From Epiperipatus broadwayi (lineage: Eukaryota > Onychophora > Udeonychophora > Euonychophora > Peripatidae), in the NCBI GenBank assembly GCA_028023455.1, contig JAQFVV010012416.1, positions 7,357,594-7,421,593 of the forward strand: 64,000 nucleotides of DNA, in the 5' to 3' direction. Made by a program: the position numbers and the translations under genes. The notes beneath the pieces were generated by a model, which did not search any database, was not told the origin of the DNA, and was given only the letters and a program-made list of their open reading frames with translations. Positions 12,100 through 24,710 of this stretch are shown in pieces. Each line of letters opens with the position of its first letter. Position 1 is the first letter of the stretch.

Positions 12100-13140
12100 T
12101 CAAACTTCCTCTGCTTTTATTTTTCTTATGCAATATCCTTTAAGCTAAATTTAATAAATTAACAGGTTTTGAACACAAATTTAATGGAGGGGGGTGACCT
12201 CTAAAAGAATGGTGCTATTTTTATTGATGTAACCAAAGTTTATCACTCTAAAAAAATTGCTTCCTAAAAATTTGTGAAATACTTTAAATGCTAAAAAATT
12301 ATTAATTTGTTTAATGAATGCTAAAAAAGTTCAATCTTTTTCTTTGTTTGCTATATTGCTCAATGATCTTTAATAGAATGCAGAAAATACATCTGTGTTG
12401 ATGATATTGCTTGATTTTCAAGAGGATTTTTTTTTTTAAGAATAGACAAGTCTCTTATAAAAATATGAATATATTTTTCAAATTTAATAATTGGAATCTT
12501 AGTTTATCATGTAACAAAAATGGTAGATTCATTCATCTTCTAACCAGTAGAGAAAAATCTTGGTAAACTGAATTTTAAAAAAAAAGTTTTATTTTGAAAT
12601 TGGACAGTGGATTTTTTCTTCTTCTTTTGATAATGATGTGAGGAATAGATCTGAGATGATTGAAAAATTAATCATCATTTTTCCCTTCCACATTTCAGAC
12701 TTGAATAAATTCATATTTATGAAGTAATATGCAAAATCTTTTCCAAACCTCACTGTTGTTTCATTTTGAAGAAGTTACTTTTAATATCTTACTGGAAGTA
12801 TTTGGGTATATAAAGATCCAAAACCACTCACAATATAGCTTCACAACTCCAATAATGGTTATCAGCTTTCTAAATAGATTGTTTTAGGGATTACTTTAAT
12901 CTTTTACAAATGAAAAATATGAGTAAGATACTTTTTGTTGTGGAAATTTATAACATGCAGAAGAGTATGATATGAGTAAAGACATGGTTTATAATAAAAT
13001 ATCTGAAAATAGAAATTACTCAATTTGTAGATTGATGATGATGATTTTTCCAAATTTTTGAAAACAGCATAGAAAATTACATTATTCGTTTGCATTTAAT
13101 TTTCTTTTAATAAGATAAAAACTAAGCAAACAAAACATCT
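12100..13140. other. AT-rich spacer
   Basis: No gene or clear repeat boundaries. Confidence 0.45.
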
Positions 13141-13152
13141 ACGGACTTTCTG

Positions 13153-13292
13153 TTTATTTTTGACAAACTTAAATGATTATTACTAAGATACCACTGGCAG
13201 TGTTCATCCAAAGTCTCAAACTAGTTTCTTGCCATTGGGTTTTTTAGGTAAAGATCCTTGGGTTAATCTAGCAGTATACTCAAAATCATAAC
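13153..13292 (-). CDS. Candidate 3'-terminal exon of a minus-strand gene (unknown product)
   Basis: On the minus strand an acceptor (TTTTGAATTTCAG) is followed by an open frame that begins with the last two bases of a codon (phase 1) and encodes 24 residues, starting YDFEYTARLTQG and ending in a lysine-rich NGKKLV before TGA (plus-strand 13216-13218). A polyadenylation signal AATAAA lies 58 bp past the stop (plus-strand 13153-13158). The phase fits the candidate exon at 38634-38685, whose last base would complete a glycine codon. I do not recognise the protein. The call rests on splice signals, open frame and 3'-end signal only; a chance frame remains possible. Confidence 0.4.
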
Positions 13293-13299
13293 CTGAAAT

Positions 13300-15540
13300 T
13301 CAAAACATTCTTTAAGAATTTTAAATAACTTAATTCGTATCTATTATATAGTTCTGATACTAAATTTATAACATCTGAATTACCAGAATCAATAAAGTGC
13401 ATCTTTACGAAAAAGCAGTAAAATAAAATCATTTATATTACTATAATGTAAAACATCTCAATAATTTTAAAAGAAAAATGTGAGAAGCTTTATTTTTACT
13501 ACTAACATGTGCAATCCAGTTAGAAGTAAAATATTTCAGAAAGCTAAGAAATATTACTTATTTAAATGAATTGTTTGCTATTATAAATACAAATGTAATG
13601 AAATACCATACACGGGTGTTTTATGGTCAAAAACAAAATTGAAATACACTTTGGAGAACAACATATAGAAATACTCAATGATCTTCTAATCATTAAAGAT
13701 TTGATCACTGACAATTTCTATACAGCTTCCAAAGTCTGTATATATATATATAACTCACTGCCTAATTTCATATTAATTTTTCCTCCCACTTATTTCATCT
13801 GGTTTTTTTTTTTTTTAGCGAATCCAAAATTAATCTCACATAAAAAAATTTTTTTTTCCAATTCAACTGATCTTCAAACAGCCATTTTATAACGAACATT
13901 GGCAAATCATAATCCTGATACATTAGCCTACCTAGATAGTTCCTTTAAATAGAAATATCATACAGATTTATTTACCCTCTATCTCTTTTCTTTAGACTAA
14001 GTGAAAATTTGACAATAAGGTTGTCAAGTCATGTTTCTTTATGAAAGATTTGAGTCACTTTTGAACTTTAATTCATTTTAAGAGGTTACATGCATGCTCG
14101 TATGAGTGTTATTTTCATCCATTATCCTAGTTAATTATATTTTATTCTAATATTCTTCTGTTCCCATCACAGTATAATATTTACTGCATTAAACAAGGGA
14201 GAGAACAGCAGAAGTTGTGTCAAACTTCACCAAGATGCACGAAGTAATGGCGATAATAAAAGCTTTCTTTTATTTGGTCAGTACATATAGTAGTGACTAT
14301 GATCCAGTTCTAGATCTTAAAGTATTGTGTTTTGAATCGAGATGTAAAATTTAATACAACAAATGTCAAATAAAAACTTGTTAGCATTTTTAAAAAAAAT
14401 TTAAATTATAAAATGGTGGACCTAATATTCAAGATCTTTTCACTTATATTTTTCTGTTTGTAAAATTGAATTGAAAATCAGACATATATTATAGATTTAT
14501 AAGTGTAGGCAAATGGGCGAACAGGGGTAGGCAAGTGAGAGGGTAGGCAGACAGTAAAAGTTTTGCAAATAAAAGGTATTGAATGAATTGAATTATAATG
14601 TCTTATTTGTATTTCAAGCAACAATTAAACGGTATTTTACATATACTGCAGTGATAATATTAGTCATATATAATTTTTAATGTTTTCATCATACTGTGTT
14701 TTTGCTGTATATGTTGTTTTGTTCTCCATTTTCTTGAAAACTCATGGATCAAAGTTTTGCTATATATGTATATATGTGCGTAAGGAAAATTGGATGTTCC
14801 TATTTGATTTTTGTTTCCCAGGATTTTCAGAAATGTTACACAAATTGGTTATAAAAAATAAATATTTTAAAAGAATTAGATTGTGTATGTCTTTATGACA
14901 AAGAATTACTGAGCTGTGAAATAAAAGTGAGAAGTGAATAAGGATTTGCAAGAGCAAAGGTAGAAATACAGTTATACATGTAGTCAAGAATATGATGAAA
15001 GCATTGAAATCACACATGCGAAAAAATGAGAATTAATGCAAACATAGCTGTGAAATAACAATTGGAGATTGGGAAGCTGGTCAGAAAAAAATAAAATTAG
15101 AAGATTATGGATTGGGATTTAAAAATGAGATGAGGGAAAGGCTAATATGTTTCTGTTGAAAAAGTATATTAACAATTGTTTAAAAAATCACCATTCTACA
15201 CGTTTAAATGAAATTACATATAAAACTAATAAATCAACCCGACACTAACTTACACAATGCTTTATCATGAAATAAGCTCTATTCATTCTACTCTATTGCC
15301 TATTATATTTGAGTAATTAATAGACTCTAGATAGGGGTGCTTAATAAATCCAAATTCAATACTAGCTGCTATATTCATATTATCAGATTAATTTCTAGCT
15401 TATAATCTTCATTGGTGAGAAGTTCTTAACTGAATTTTTTGGACCTGGTGCACTTTACACTCAGCAGCAACCTTTTCCTTTTTTAAATACATATCAGGAT
15501 ATCAGCTTGAATTTGCCAAAATTAATATCTATATAAATAT
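13300..15540. other. AT-rich spacer (possible intron)
   Basis: If the exons at 13.2 and 38.6 kb belong together this is intron. A weak repetitive stretch of AGGCAAG words occurs at 14505-14555. No other supported feature. Confidence 0.4.
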
Positions 15541-15549
15541 GCAAGCAAG

Positions 15550-15735
15550 TTAGCTTAAGTTGCTTTTGAATTTCAGGTTGATTGGCTTGATGAATAAAAA
15601 GAAAACAAAATGTGGCTGGTGCATGAAGGCATCAGATCCAAAAAATCCAGATAGAAGAGATTCAGGTCCAAGCTTTTTACTAATGAAGACTATGAACTTG
15701 AAACTAGCGTGAGAGTATGAATAAAATAGTACTGC
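15550..15735. repeat. Diverged fragment resembling palindromic family B
   Basis: Words such as TGGCTGGTGCATGAAGG, CATCAGATCC, GAAACTAG and GAGTATGAATA follow the same order as the arms of the elements at 7069-7374 and 52509-53123, but at low similarity. Confidence 0.35.
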
Positions 15736-15875
15736 ATATGGACTTATTATATTAACCATTAATACATATAATAAAAAGTTCACAGCGAGATGAAACAGAA
15801 TTTGCTTCTGTAGAATATATATTAGTTCTAAATAGAACCGTGTTAAGTGTATTTGGATGTCCAGAACCTGTTGTG

Positions 15876-16634
15876 AAATTCAGATAATGTAATAGTAACA
15901 AAATTTTAAGTTAATACCAACAATATCATATGTCTTTCTCATCTGTTTACTCAAGTGCTTCCAATAGCATTTACTTTTACTTAAAGAATTTGAAGTTCTA
16001 AACAAAACAAATAAATTGTACATTAGTAAATTAAATAAAGATGCAAGGAAAAGTTTTCAAATTTATTTCCTAGAAACATAAGTTTATATAATAAAAAGAT
16101 AAATGGTTAAGTAAATCAAGCAAAAGATAAATATTTTTTTAAAAAAAAAAAATACTGCAAAGCAATAATAATAAAAAAAATAATAAATAAGAAACTATAT
16201 GTTAACACTGAGATGGAAAAGTGCAAATTCACTATAATGTAAAGATATTTATAGAAATTCAGATAATGTAATAGAAGCAAAATTTTAAGTTAATACCAAT
16301 AACAAAATATCATATGTCTTTCTCATCTGTTTACTCATGTGCTTCCAATAGCATTTATCTTTATTCTAAAGAATTTGAAGTTCTAAACCAAAACAAATAA
16401 ACTGTATATTAGTAAATTAAATGGAGATCTAAGGAAAAATTTTCAAATTTATATCATGGAAACAGAAGCTTATTTAATAAAACGATAAATGGTTAAGTAA
16501 ATCAAATAAAAGTTAATAAATATTTTAAAAATAAAAACCAATACTGCAAAACAATAAGAAAAAAAAGAGTAAATAAGAAACTATGTGTTAACACTTAGAT
16601 GGAAAAATACAAAGCCTCTATAATATAAAGGTAT
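15876..16634. repeat. Direct tandem duplication, unit 379 bp
   Basis: Two head-to-tail copies: 15876-16254 and 16255 to about 16634. Both open AAATTCAGATAATGTAATAG and share CATATGTCTTTCTCATCTG, GCTTCCAATAGCATTTA and AAGAAACTATATGTTAACAC-type blocks. Differences are substitutions and small indels, so the duplication is not recent. No coding frame is conserved between the copies. Confidence 0.85.
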
Positions 16635-16639
16635 TACAA

Positions 16640-18010
16640 AAAGCTTAATAAAATCAAGATGAGAATAGTGGAATAAAAGAATTCCAAAATAAAAGCGAAA
16701 TTGTAGGAGCATAATAACAAAGGAATCAAATAATGGTGAAATATCATGGTATAATTAAAAGTGGAAGTCATATATAAGGGATTTAACAAGCTCACATCTG
16801 GATTAACAGTATCATTCAAAGTATTGAATAATCTGTTAACAAAGTTCTTCAATCACTTAAGTTAGTATAAGTCCCAGTAATCATGAGCCTCCCAGACTAT
16901 CAAACATCCCTCTCCATTAATAATGGGATTAGTGTGTTGGAACAACTATCAACACAGCAATTCTGATTCAAATCTTTTATTTCTCTGTTTTCTATAACTT
17001 TTTAATCATCACTTTTCTCTCCATCATTTTTCTTCTGGTACTCAAAAGTTCATAACCAGTTACGAGTGTTCATTAATGATGATGATAATCTTTTTATGCT
17101 GGAAGTTCAATATGAACACAGACAAAAAACTAGAGAGATACAATAAATATAATTAGGACTATGGTCAAAACGTTATATTGAAAGAAAAAGAATAAAGTAT
17201 AGTAGGTTGCTCTAGAGTAGGGTGAAGAGAACTGCTTATGGAAATCTATAAGTAAGCATATGAAAGATCATGTGATGTTGATAAAAGAAATTTATTACCC
17301 CCCCCCCCATGCTTTTGATAAAGTGAAATGATTTGTTTTGTATGATAATTTGACTTTTTAAAAAATAGACTTGAAAAAGAAATGACTATTAGAAAATTTG
17401 GACATGAAACAAAAAATATTTACAAAATTAAATCTCCTATGAAATACAAAGTTACCTAACTCCTATTTCATTTAATATTTATTTGAATAAACTTCTTAAT
17501 GAATAATTTTGATAAGAATAAAGTTAAAATTCATTTTATAAGATTTGCTGTTATTATGGTGAAGAAGTTGCTGAGTAGATAATGAGCTTAACAAAATATT
17601 AAATAGAACTGATGAAGTTTGTAGGATGTTTGACATCCAAAATCAATTTCTACCAAATCTAAAATAATAATACTATATGTGGCAGTGATAAAAGATTACT
17701 AGAGCATTTAGAAAGTAAATTTGAGGACAAATTAATCTTTAAATATTTAGCCAAGTGATTTTCTAATCATGAAAATAGATAAAAATATTAGAATAATAAT
17801 TGCAAAGCTATTAATAAAGATAAAAAATTAATTTGGAATATAATGAAAATAGAATTTTAAAAAAATATTTTATTTGGAATATGACTTGTAAAGAGCAGTT
17901 AAAAAATGAGAAAAGATTGGAAACTTGTGAGATATTGATGTGAGAAAAAATGGAAAAATTAAATTGGACAGAAATTATTTATTTGCTGAAGAAATTATGA
18001 AGTGGAGAAG
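16640..18010. other. AT-rich spacer
   Basis: A run of 11 C at 17298-17308. Plus-strand words such as GCTTTTGATAAAGTG hint at an old reverse-transcriptase remnant, but I cannot follow further motifs. Otherwise nothing supported. Confidence 0.35.
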
Positions 18011-18018
18011 AAACTGGA

Positions 18019-19062
18019 TTGAGTATAAGAGTGGTGTAGTGAAAATTACATTACAGAAATATTATTCATTAATTGGATAATCTCTAATCTAATAAATGAC
18101 TAATAAAAATTACTAATACAATTCCATCAAGTGATTTATTTCAAAGTTGTGAGGGCAGTCAGTTTAACATTTATCAATTAAACTTAAGTAATTAGCTATC
18201 TATATATACTGAACAATGATAAAAATATATATATAAGAGTTGTGATTTGGGCTTACTGATAAGTGCTGGTTCAGCATGAAATGTGCCTCTTAGAGATCAT
18301 ACATCTTTTCACATGGCTTTAGTCATATGTTTAAGATTACACCCCTACACAAGGTATTAAAAGGGGATAGAAACCAGTTCCTATCTTATATGAGAGTGGT
18401 ATAGTGAAAATTACGCTACAGAAATATTATTCATTAAGTGAACTGAGTATATATTTAGAATAGCAGGAATTATAATTGATATATGTTGGGTTTCTGAAAG
18501 ATAAATTAAGAATGGGGTTTTTAAAAAAAAGTGAGAGTTGATTACCTAAAAGAAATGATTATGATTATCTGCAGTTAAAGTAAGGATAGAAAGGTTTCAA
18601 AAAGAATTGCTTAGCAGCTGATGATGTCCATGGATACGTTTTATGTATATAGATATATATGTGTTCATTTTAATTAGCTATGAATTTATACTTCAATATG
18701 TAAGTTAGTTTGGGTTTTGTTTGTTTTTTTCTATTATGTAAATCTCTCTTCATTGTTTAACCAAACTAAAAATTAATGTTTTATCTACTTCCAGATGTTT
18801 AAAAAAAAAATTTATAACATTTTTCAAACAATGACTGATTAATAATATTTCTGTAGTGTAATTTTCATTACACTACTCTTGCATAAAGTAGGGAATGCTT
18901 TCTAGCCACTTTTAATGCCTTGTGGAGGGATGTTATCATAAACATGTGATCAAAGATATGTGAAAAAGATCTATGATCCCCAACATACACATTTCGTGCT
19001 GAACCAGCAATCATCAGTTGACCCAGATCACAATCTCTTACACATAGAAACATTCCCTACCT
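18019..19062. repeat. Cluster of family A fold-back half-units with flanking duplications
   Basis: A block at 18019-18080 (AGAGTGGTGTAGTGAAAATT, then AAATATTATTCATTAA) is repeated directly at 18388-18440 and inverted at 18847-18890. Between them are two family A half-units facing each other, 18236-18390 (TGCTGGTTCAGCATGAAATG) and 18880-19062 (CATTTCGTGCTGAACCAGCA). The arrangement is a stretched version of the compact palindrome at 910-1318, with about 400 bp of unrelated sequence in the middle. Confidence 0.65.
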
Positions 19063-19069
19063 ACACAAA

Positions 19070-20478
19070 GAAATATTATTTTTATTATTAGATGAGTGAC
19101 TAATAAAAATTATTAATAACTGGTTAATATTTACAAGTTACTATTTTTATTTCTTCCAAAATAAAATTCGTTATAAAATGTCACTGATTTCACTATTCCA
19201 GATTATTTTAATTATATTTTCATAACTACACGATTAATACATTAGAGTTTATTTTGATACGTCCTCTATTCATAATATTTTCATATAAAACTTACTTTTT
19301 AAAAAAAAAAATCTATTTTTGATTGATCGGCGACTAATAGTTACAACTGTTTATAATCTGATATGGATGAAGATAATAGGAGATGTCTATTTTCTGATGT
19401 CCTAAAAATAGTGCAGTAGTAATAATTATTATAAGACTGCACTATCATAGATAGCTTCTAGTATAACAGTGACTCCTTGATCCTTAGAGGAAAACCAGGA
19501 AATAATAATTTTATTTAAATATTCCAAAATCTACTACCCACCCGGAAATAATATTTTAATTAAATATTCTAAAATCTATTATAACCTTAATTTTCTTTTT
19601 AAACTTGATACTCTACATTTCAATAATACAGCAAGCACACAACATTTGCTTTCCAAATCTAATTTATTCCAAATTTCTATCAATGTATGTAAATAATATG
19701 AACAAATGTTACTTTCTTTCCAAATTAATTTTATTCCCAATTATCATCAATATATATATAAATATTATAAAACTACGCCTTCTGTCTAATTCTTACTAAT
19801 GTTCAATCTGTGCAACGTATATATAGTATATACACCCAACATTTGTACCTGAGCTTTTATATGAGGGTTTACTTTAGTATGTGTCATCAATTTGTACTCA
19901 CTACTTTAATTATTAATAATCAAAAACAACTAGCTAAAAAAAATTTTTTTTTTTTTTTAGAAAACGACTGCCATTTTTTTTTTTTTTAAATGACAATGCT
20001 TTTGTGAGAATAATGACATTATAGAAAGACAAAAAATATTATGTAATTAAAATAATAATAATAATAATAATAGAAAAACAAAATAGTGATGGGGATCCTG
20101 CATATTGTGTAATTAAAAACCTTTGAGATAAAATACAATAGTATAAATTGCACTAGAAAATATAATACAATTTTTACTCAGTAATTTTGTACAGTAGTCT
20201 GTAATAGGATATCTGAGAGACTAAAAGCAAAAATGATTTTCATCATGAACAGACATAATTCCCACAATATATATATATACAGATATTATTCAGCACAGAA
20301 ATTAAAAATTAGCTTTCATTATATAGAAAATTAAAGTGCTCTAAAAATAAGATAAAAAATGTATACATTACTTTAAAATAATAATTTTATTCAACTAATT
20401 TCTAATTAATATTCTCATACTTATAAAAAATTCAATTCTCCACCAGGAAAAAATGTCTGATATCATCAATAATCAACT
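19070..20478. other. AT-rich spacer with a short tandem repeat
   Basis: A unit of about 47 bp is repeated at 19498-19585 (GGAAATAATAATTTTATTTA then GGAAATAATATTTTAATTAA). AAT microsatellite at about 20051-20071. No gene supported. Confidence 0.5.
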
Positions 20479-20481
20479 ATA

Positions 20482-21307
20482 TGAGGGGGGGGGGCAAAAG
20501 TAACTGGAATTGTTCTTTGGTAAGTGTGCCTGTTGTCATACATGCCTTTTGCAGGAGACCCTTTTGCTCAATCTGCCAAATTATGTTACCATGTAAAATG
20601 GTGGTACCACATAGCACAATTTTTTGTAAAGTGCATTGTACTTATTTGTCAATAAAAGTTGAAATAATGTGAAATTCTGTTTCTTTTAGGGAAAACAGTT
20701 GTAATGCTTGAAACAGATTACAAGAAAGCTGCCCTGGGGAAAACACAAGTTTACAAATGATTTAAGGAACTTGTCAATTTCCCCATGTCCCAAAAAAGCA
20801 TGGCAAATAAAGTCCAATGTCAAGATAATGCTGATACTTTTTTTATTGATGCTAATGGCATTTTCTCCACAAAATTAGTTCTTAATGGTCAGACATTTTG
20901 TCTATAAGTTCTGAAACATGTGTGATGCAGTAAAATGTAAATGTCCCATTTTATGGCAAAGTGAGAAATGCAAACTTCCCCACGACAATTCCTCTGCGAG
21001 CAGTCTTGAATGTGAAACAATTTTTAATTAAATTCAACATGATCCAGTTTCTCTATCAGTTGTATTAGCTCGATTTCTAACTGTGTGACATCATTTTATT
21101 CTCTCGAATGAAAAAATGCCTCAAAATTCTTTTGTTGGCTGTCTTAGAAGTGGTTTCACTTTGTGTTTCCGGACTACTTCGAAAATGAAAAAAATGTTTA
21201 GATTGATGTAAATGGACAATACTTTGAAGGAGATACAATTTATAACCCTTAAAGAAAAATAAACATTTTTTATTACAAAATTCCAGTTATTTTTAGGTTC
21301 CCTCTCA
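20482..21307 (+). mobile_element. mariner-type DNA transposon, internally deleted
   Basis: An 826-bp element flanked by TA. The left end reads TGAG-(G)10-CAAAAGTAACTGGAATT and the right end is its approximate complement AATTCCAGTTATTTTTAGG then TTCCCTCTCA. Inside is a broken mariner transposase: KTQVYK, then VQCQDNADTFFIDANGIF with LNGQT, and near the end DVNGQYFEGDT, which match the conserved helix-turn-helix, the block after the first catalytic aspartate, and the C-terminal YFEGD block of mariner transposases. The segment that should hold the first catalytic aspartate (DDETW region) is missing. Full-length mariners are about 1.3 kb, so roughly 0.5 kb has been lost. Stops and frame changes are frequent. 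Confidence 0.85.
20690..21255 (+). pseudogene. mariner transposase pseudogene
   Basis: Remnant of a mariner-family transposase in the element above. Order from the start: an N-terminal piece ending KTQVYK with TGA where the next residue (usually W) is expected; a jump over the rest of the DNA-binding domain and the first catalytic aspartate; QKSMANKVQCQDN and FFIDANGIFSTKLVLNGQT; a badly decayed middle that should hold the HDNA block (only NANFPHDNS-like words in another frame); then NGQYFEGDT at the C-terminus. At least six stops and several frame changes. It cannot encode an active enzyme. Confidence 0.8.
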
Positions 21308-21309
21308 TA

Positions 21310-21868
21310 TAATATATTTCTTGATTTAATTTCTTTTTACATTCTTGTAAAAAATATATATATAAATGATGGACTATAAATTTTTAATAACTTTTCTATG
21401 CAAGCTTGCAAAAAAAATTCAAAGTTTTACACATCGAATAATTACAAAAACAAAAAACATTGATAGCAGAACATAAAGTGCACCAAAATCAATTTTAAAT
21501 GTGCATTAATTTTATTCATAGCTTCCTTTTAATCTAATAGACCATAATCCATTGGAATATCGACCTCATTCAACATAGCAAATTTAAAATGGTGATTGTA
21601 AAACATAAAATTGTTTTTAAAAAAATTATTACAGCAAATGAATATACTTACTATATATTACATTGACCTACAGATTAGTACCTTTTTCTTTTTGTTTTTT
21701 AAAATACTTTTGCCATAGGAAAGCACTGTAATTGCATGCATGTTATGAGATTCTTGATTTACACAATATTTTGGTGATGCAATTGAGCTCACTAAACAAA
21801 ATAAAGCTACATAAGCATTACAAACACTATTTTCTTTTCAAATCTATTTATTTTAAATTTGTATAAAT
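21310..21868. other. AT-rich spacer
   Basis: No gene or repeat boundary supported. Confidence 0.5.
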
Positions 21869-21869
21869 G

Positions 21870-22110
21870 TAATTAGGTGAAATTTGAACCCAGACTTTCA
21901 AGCTTCCTTGGATCATCCACTACATCTGATACACACAACCACATACATGCAAAAAAGATAAATAATCTCTAATATATGTACTTCGTACTGAACCAGCACC
22001 CATCAGTTGGTCCAGATTATCATCTCCCACACATATATATAATCAGTGCTCAGTTCATATTAAGAGAGCATATCTTCAAACTTTAATGGACAGGTTTCAA
22101 TCCTATATGT
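21870..22110. repeat. Family A half-unit
   Basis: Same order of blocks as the left arm of 910-1318: TTTGAACCCAGACTTTCAAG, CCACATACATGCAAAAAAG, GAACCAGCACCCATCAGTTG, then a CACATATATAT tract and CAGTGCTCAG. Present as a single arm without its inverted partner. The TTTGAACCC word resembles a tRNA B box, but no A box is clear. Confidence 0.6.
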
Positions 22111-23312
22111 TGAGAATAAATGAGCTTTGGAAAGAAAATAAGTGTATTTATGATGTTTATTGGAAATAATAACTATATGATTTGTTATTCAAGGGTTGCT
22201 GACGTTTGAACATTATAATTTCAGGTTGAGCACAACATTTCTATTCAATACGGGTAAATGGATATATGTTTTTAAATTTCTCAACATGTGATTGATCCAG
22301 AAACTTGTAGCTCTTAAATATGTCATTCTCCACCTACATTAACCCATGCTGAGCATGAAATAAGTTTCCACATTCCTTGATTACACACAGCATCAAATCA
22401 AAACAGGTTTTTTTTTTAAATGTGAATTTATTTGTATTAACTGTAAACAGCAACACTTGTTTTAGTTGCTATCAATGATAAACAATAGCAGCATAACAAC
22501 AAAACATATCACTATATATAAAATCTGTAACTGATAACACAATTCAATTTATAACGATCCGGAGAATACGAGACTAACATAATCTGCACTACAGGGCGCC
22601 ATCTAGGCATTTAAACCTAGAAAAATTTATAAAGTAGGCAGATATGTAAGTCAAAAAAAAAAATTTATATTGGTTGATTGCGGTCGTTAGCCCATTGTCA
22701 CAAGCTCAGTAGAATAACAGAGATTTATATTTTATAAAAAAATTCTTATCTAAGAATATATAAAAAATAATAAAATAAGCCACTGCCAGTAATTATACAC
22801 ACAAACATTTATTAACGCACATATAAATTTTGAATCATTTTAACATTACTTTTACTTTATAATTTTATCATAATTTTAGAATTTGATTTTACATTTTAAT
22901 TTTTATAAGTTATTTTAAATTTTATAAGTTCGCACAAATGGATTTATAAAATGTGTTTTTAATGTTGAGTATAGATCAGTTACATAGATTACACAGTCAA
23001 AACCATTCCAAAATAAACAAACGATCAAAATATAAAATCATTGGTGGAATTGCAGAGGGAAATTTATAAGAAACCCAATAGCATTCATCATAAGATGCCG
23101 CAGTGACACCAATAACTTTAAAAGACATCCGAATAAATACATTTTAGATACTCACCATAAGGTATCATTATTTACCAAATGTCTACATATTTTGATCAAA
23201 TATGAAAACCAAAAACATATTTAACCGATAACGAATCCATGCAACGTCCATACCCAACTTAAATTTAATGCATTTTTATTTAGAGTGTCGAGTATGAATA
23301 GACTACATAGAT

Positions 23313-23519
23313 TTGCATTTGAAAGAAAATATTCTATTCTTATTTAACCTTAGGCCAAAAGTTCGCAGTCAAACCAACGTCAATTCATCTGATATATCGA
23401 TGCATTCAATGTCATACGAAATATGGCAGCACAAAAGGTTAAGAGAAGAAATTGCCTCTCATCAGATAGGAATACTACATCTATCTGACAAGAAGAGCAA
23501 TAAAAAGAAAACTCCATAG
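23313..23519 (+). other. Antisense open frame inside LTR copy 1
   Basis: A 68-residue open frame opposite to the inferred LTR transcription. It includes LREEIASHQIGILHLSDKKS. The equivalent frame in the other LTR copy (54834-55142, minus) is also open, 102 residues, with the same block in near-identical form. It may be chance in related DNA or a small protein carried by the LTR. No known domain recognised. Confidence 0.35.
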
Positions 23520-24243
23520 GAAAGGACTGCAGTCATTTTTCCGACTTACGAATCGCATTCCATAGGCCAAAAAGGAAGTGTGTGGCGTATAAAGCGATTC
23601 TGCTCGTAGCGAATCTCGTACTACATCTACTAATTACACCAATATATCCAATCCATTGACCTAATTTAACTACGAAACAAATAACCTAAGACTACCCTCC
23701 CCTAATATAACTTTACAAATCTATATAGCCATTCACGCCCGACTTAAGTTTAACATTTATATAATATTACATTAGCGAAAAACAAAAATCATAAATAAAA
23801 CTTAAAAGAACAAAAAAAAAATAAATGGAAATGATTTTAAATAAAAAAATACATCAAATAACATTATTAATATTAATTTACGTTGGTCAGATAGGATTCT
23901 ATTTGTATTATTTACTAAAAGATTTAGAATTTAGAGTTCTTATTGTTTTCAAATGAATATAAAGTTCTTACGATTTTTAAAACGTCCAGCTTTATCTGTT
24001 GCTTGCCATTTGAATGTAAATTCCCACGTCGTCCTAAAGAGGTTGGTATTCTGTAGGCCGTTTTATTTATTCATCCGGTTTTTTACTCTAGCTGGTCCTC
24101 AATATAGAAAACGATGTTTCATTTTTTTTTTTTTTTTACAACTGAAGGAATTGAAAGTGCATCTTTCAATCCCTTCACCTCCAACTCCGCACTAACACAT
24201 ATCTGTCCTCTCGTAATAACTAACTAACAATTTCCAAACTTTT

Positions 24244-24285
24244 CCTTTTATATTAATTTTAAGGATTCAATTGACATTACGTCAT
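24244..24285 (-). promoter_or_regulatory. LTR promoter elements (TATA box and CRE-like site), copy 1
   Basis: On the minus strand a CRE-like palindrome ATGACGTAATGTCA lies about 20 bp upstream of TATAAAAGG. The same pair occurs in the other LTR copy at 54134-54175, supporting a conserved core promoter. Confidence 0.5.
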
Positions 24286-24710
24286 CGATGATGATGATCC
24301 TTCCGTTGAGGTCCGATTTCCCCGATGGATTTCTTTCATTGGCCATTCTGTTCCTATTGTTTTCCTATCTGACCGTTGCTTATACATTTAAATGCCCAAA
24401 GGCTAGTTCACTTTGACTAATCAAAATAATCATTTCCATTTTTCAATAACATTAATTAATTTGTTTTCAAACTTAAATATATATTTTTATCTCTAAATCT
24501 TTTCGAGTTTTTGTTTTTAAAATACCTTTTCTATTTTTAATAAAGTTTTATTTTAATAATTTTTTTTTCATCTGTGCGATTTTATATATATATGAGTTTA
24601 GTATAGAATTTTAATTTTCAATTCTTAAAAAAAAAAAAGTTTTATTTGCGAACTTTTATTTTTTTCATGTTTAATAATAAAAAACAATGTAACGTATGTG
24701 CCCGTTACAA

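Larger units (their letters stand above)
22550..24709 (-). mobile_element. LTR of a Ty3/Gypsy-like retrotransposon family, copy 1 (minus orientation)
   Basis: A 2.16-kb segment that is the reverse complement, with substitutions and indels, of the LTR at 53691-55947. Terminal sequences correspond: TATAACGATCCGGAGAA at the left (the other copy ends TCTCCGGATCGTTACA) and GTGCCCGTTACA at the right (the other begins TGTAACGAGCACAGAC). Orientation is inferred from a TATA box on the minus strand (plus 24244-24252). The left end has lost the canonical TG (TA instead). No clear target duplication (AATT left, ACTT right). No internal retroviral-type genes lie next to it, so it is either a solo LTR or a fragment. 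Confidence 0.8.

Noticed and set aside
17200-18010. Possible reverse-transcriptase remnant (HAFDKVK word)
   Set aside because: Only one four- to seven-residue resemblance (AFDKV); no YADD or other polymerase block could be followed.
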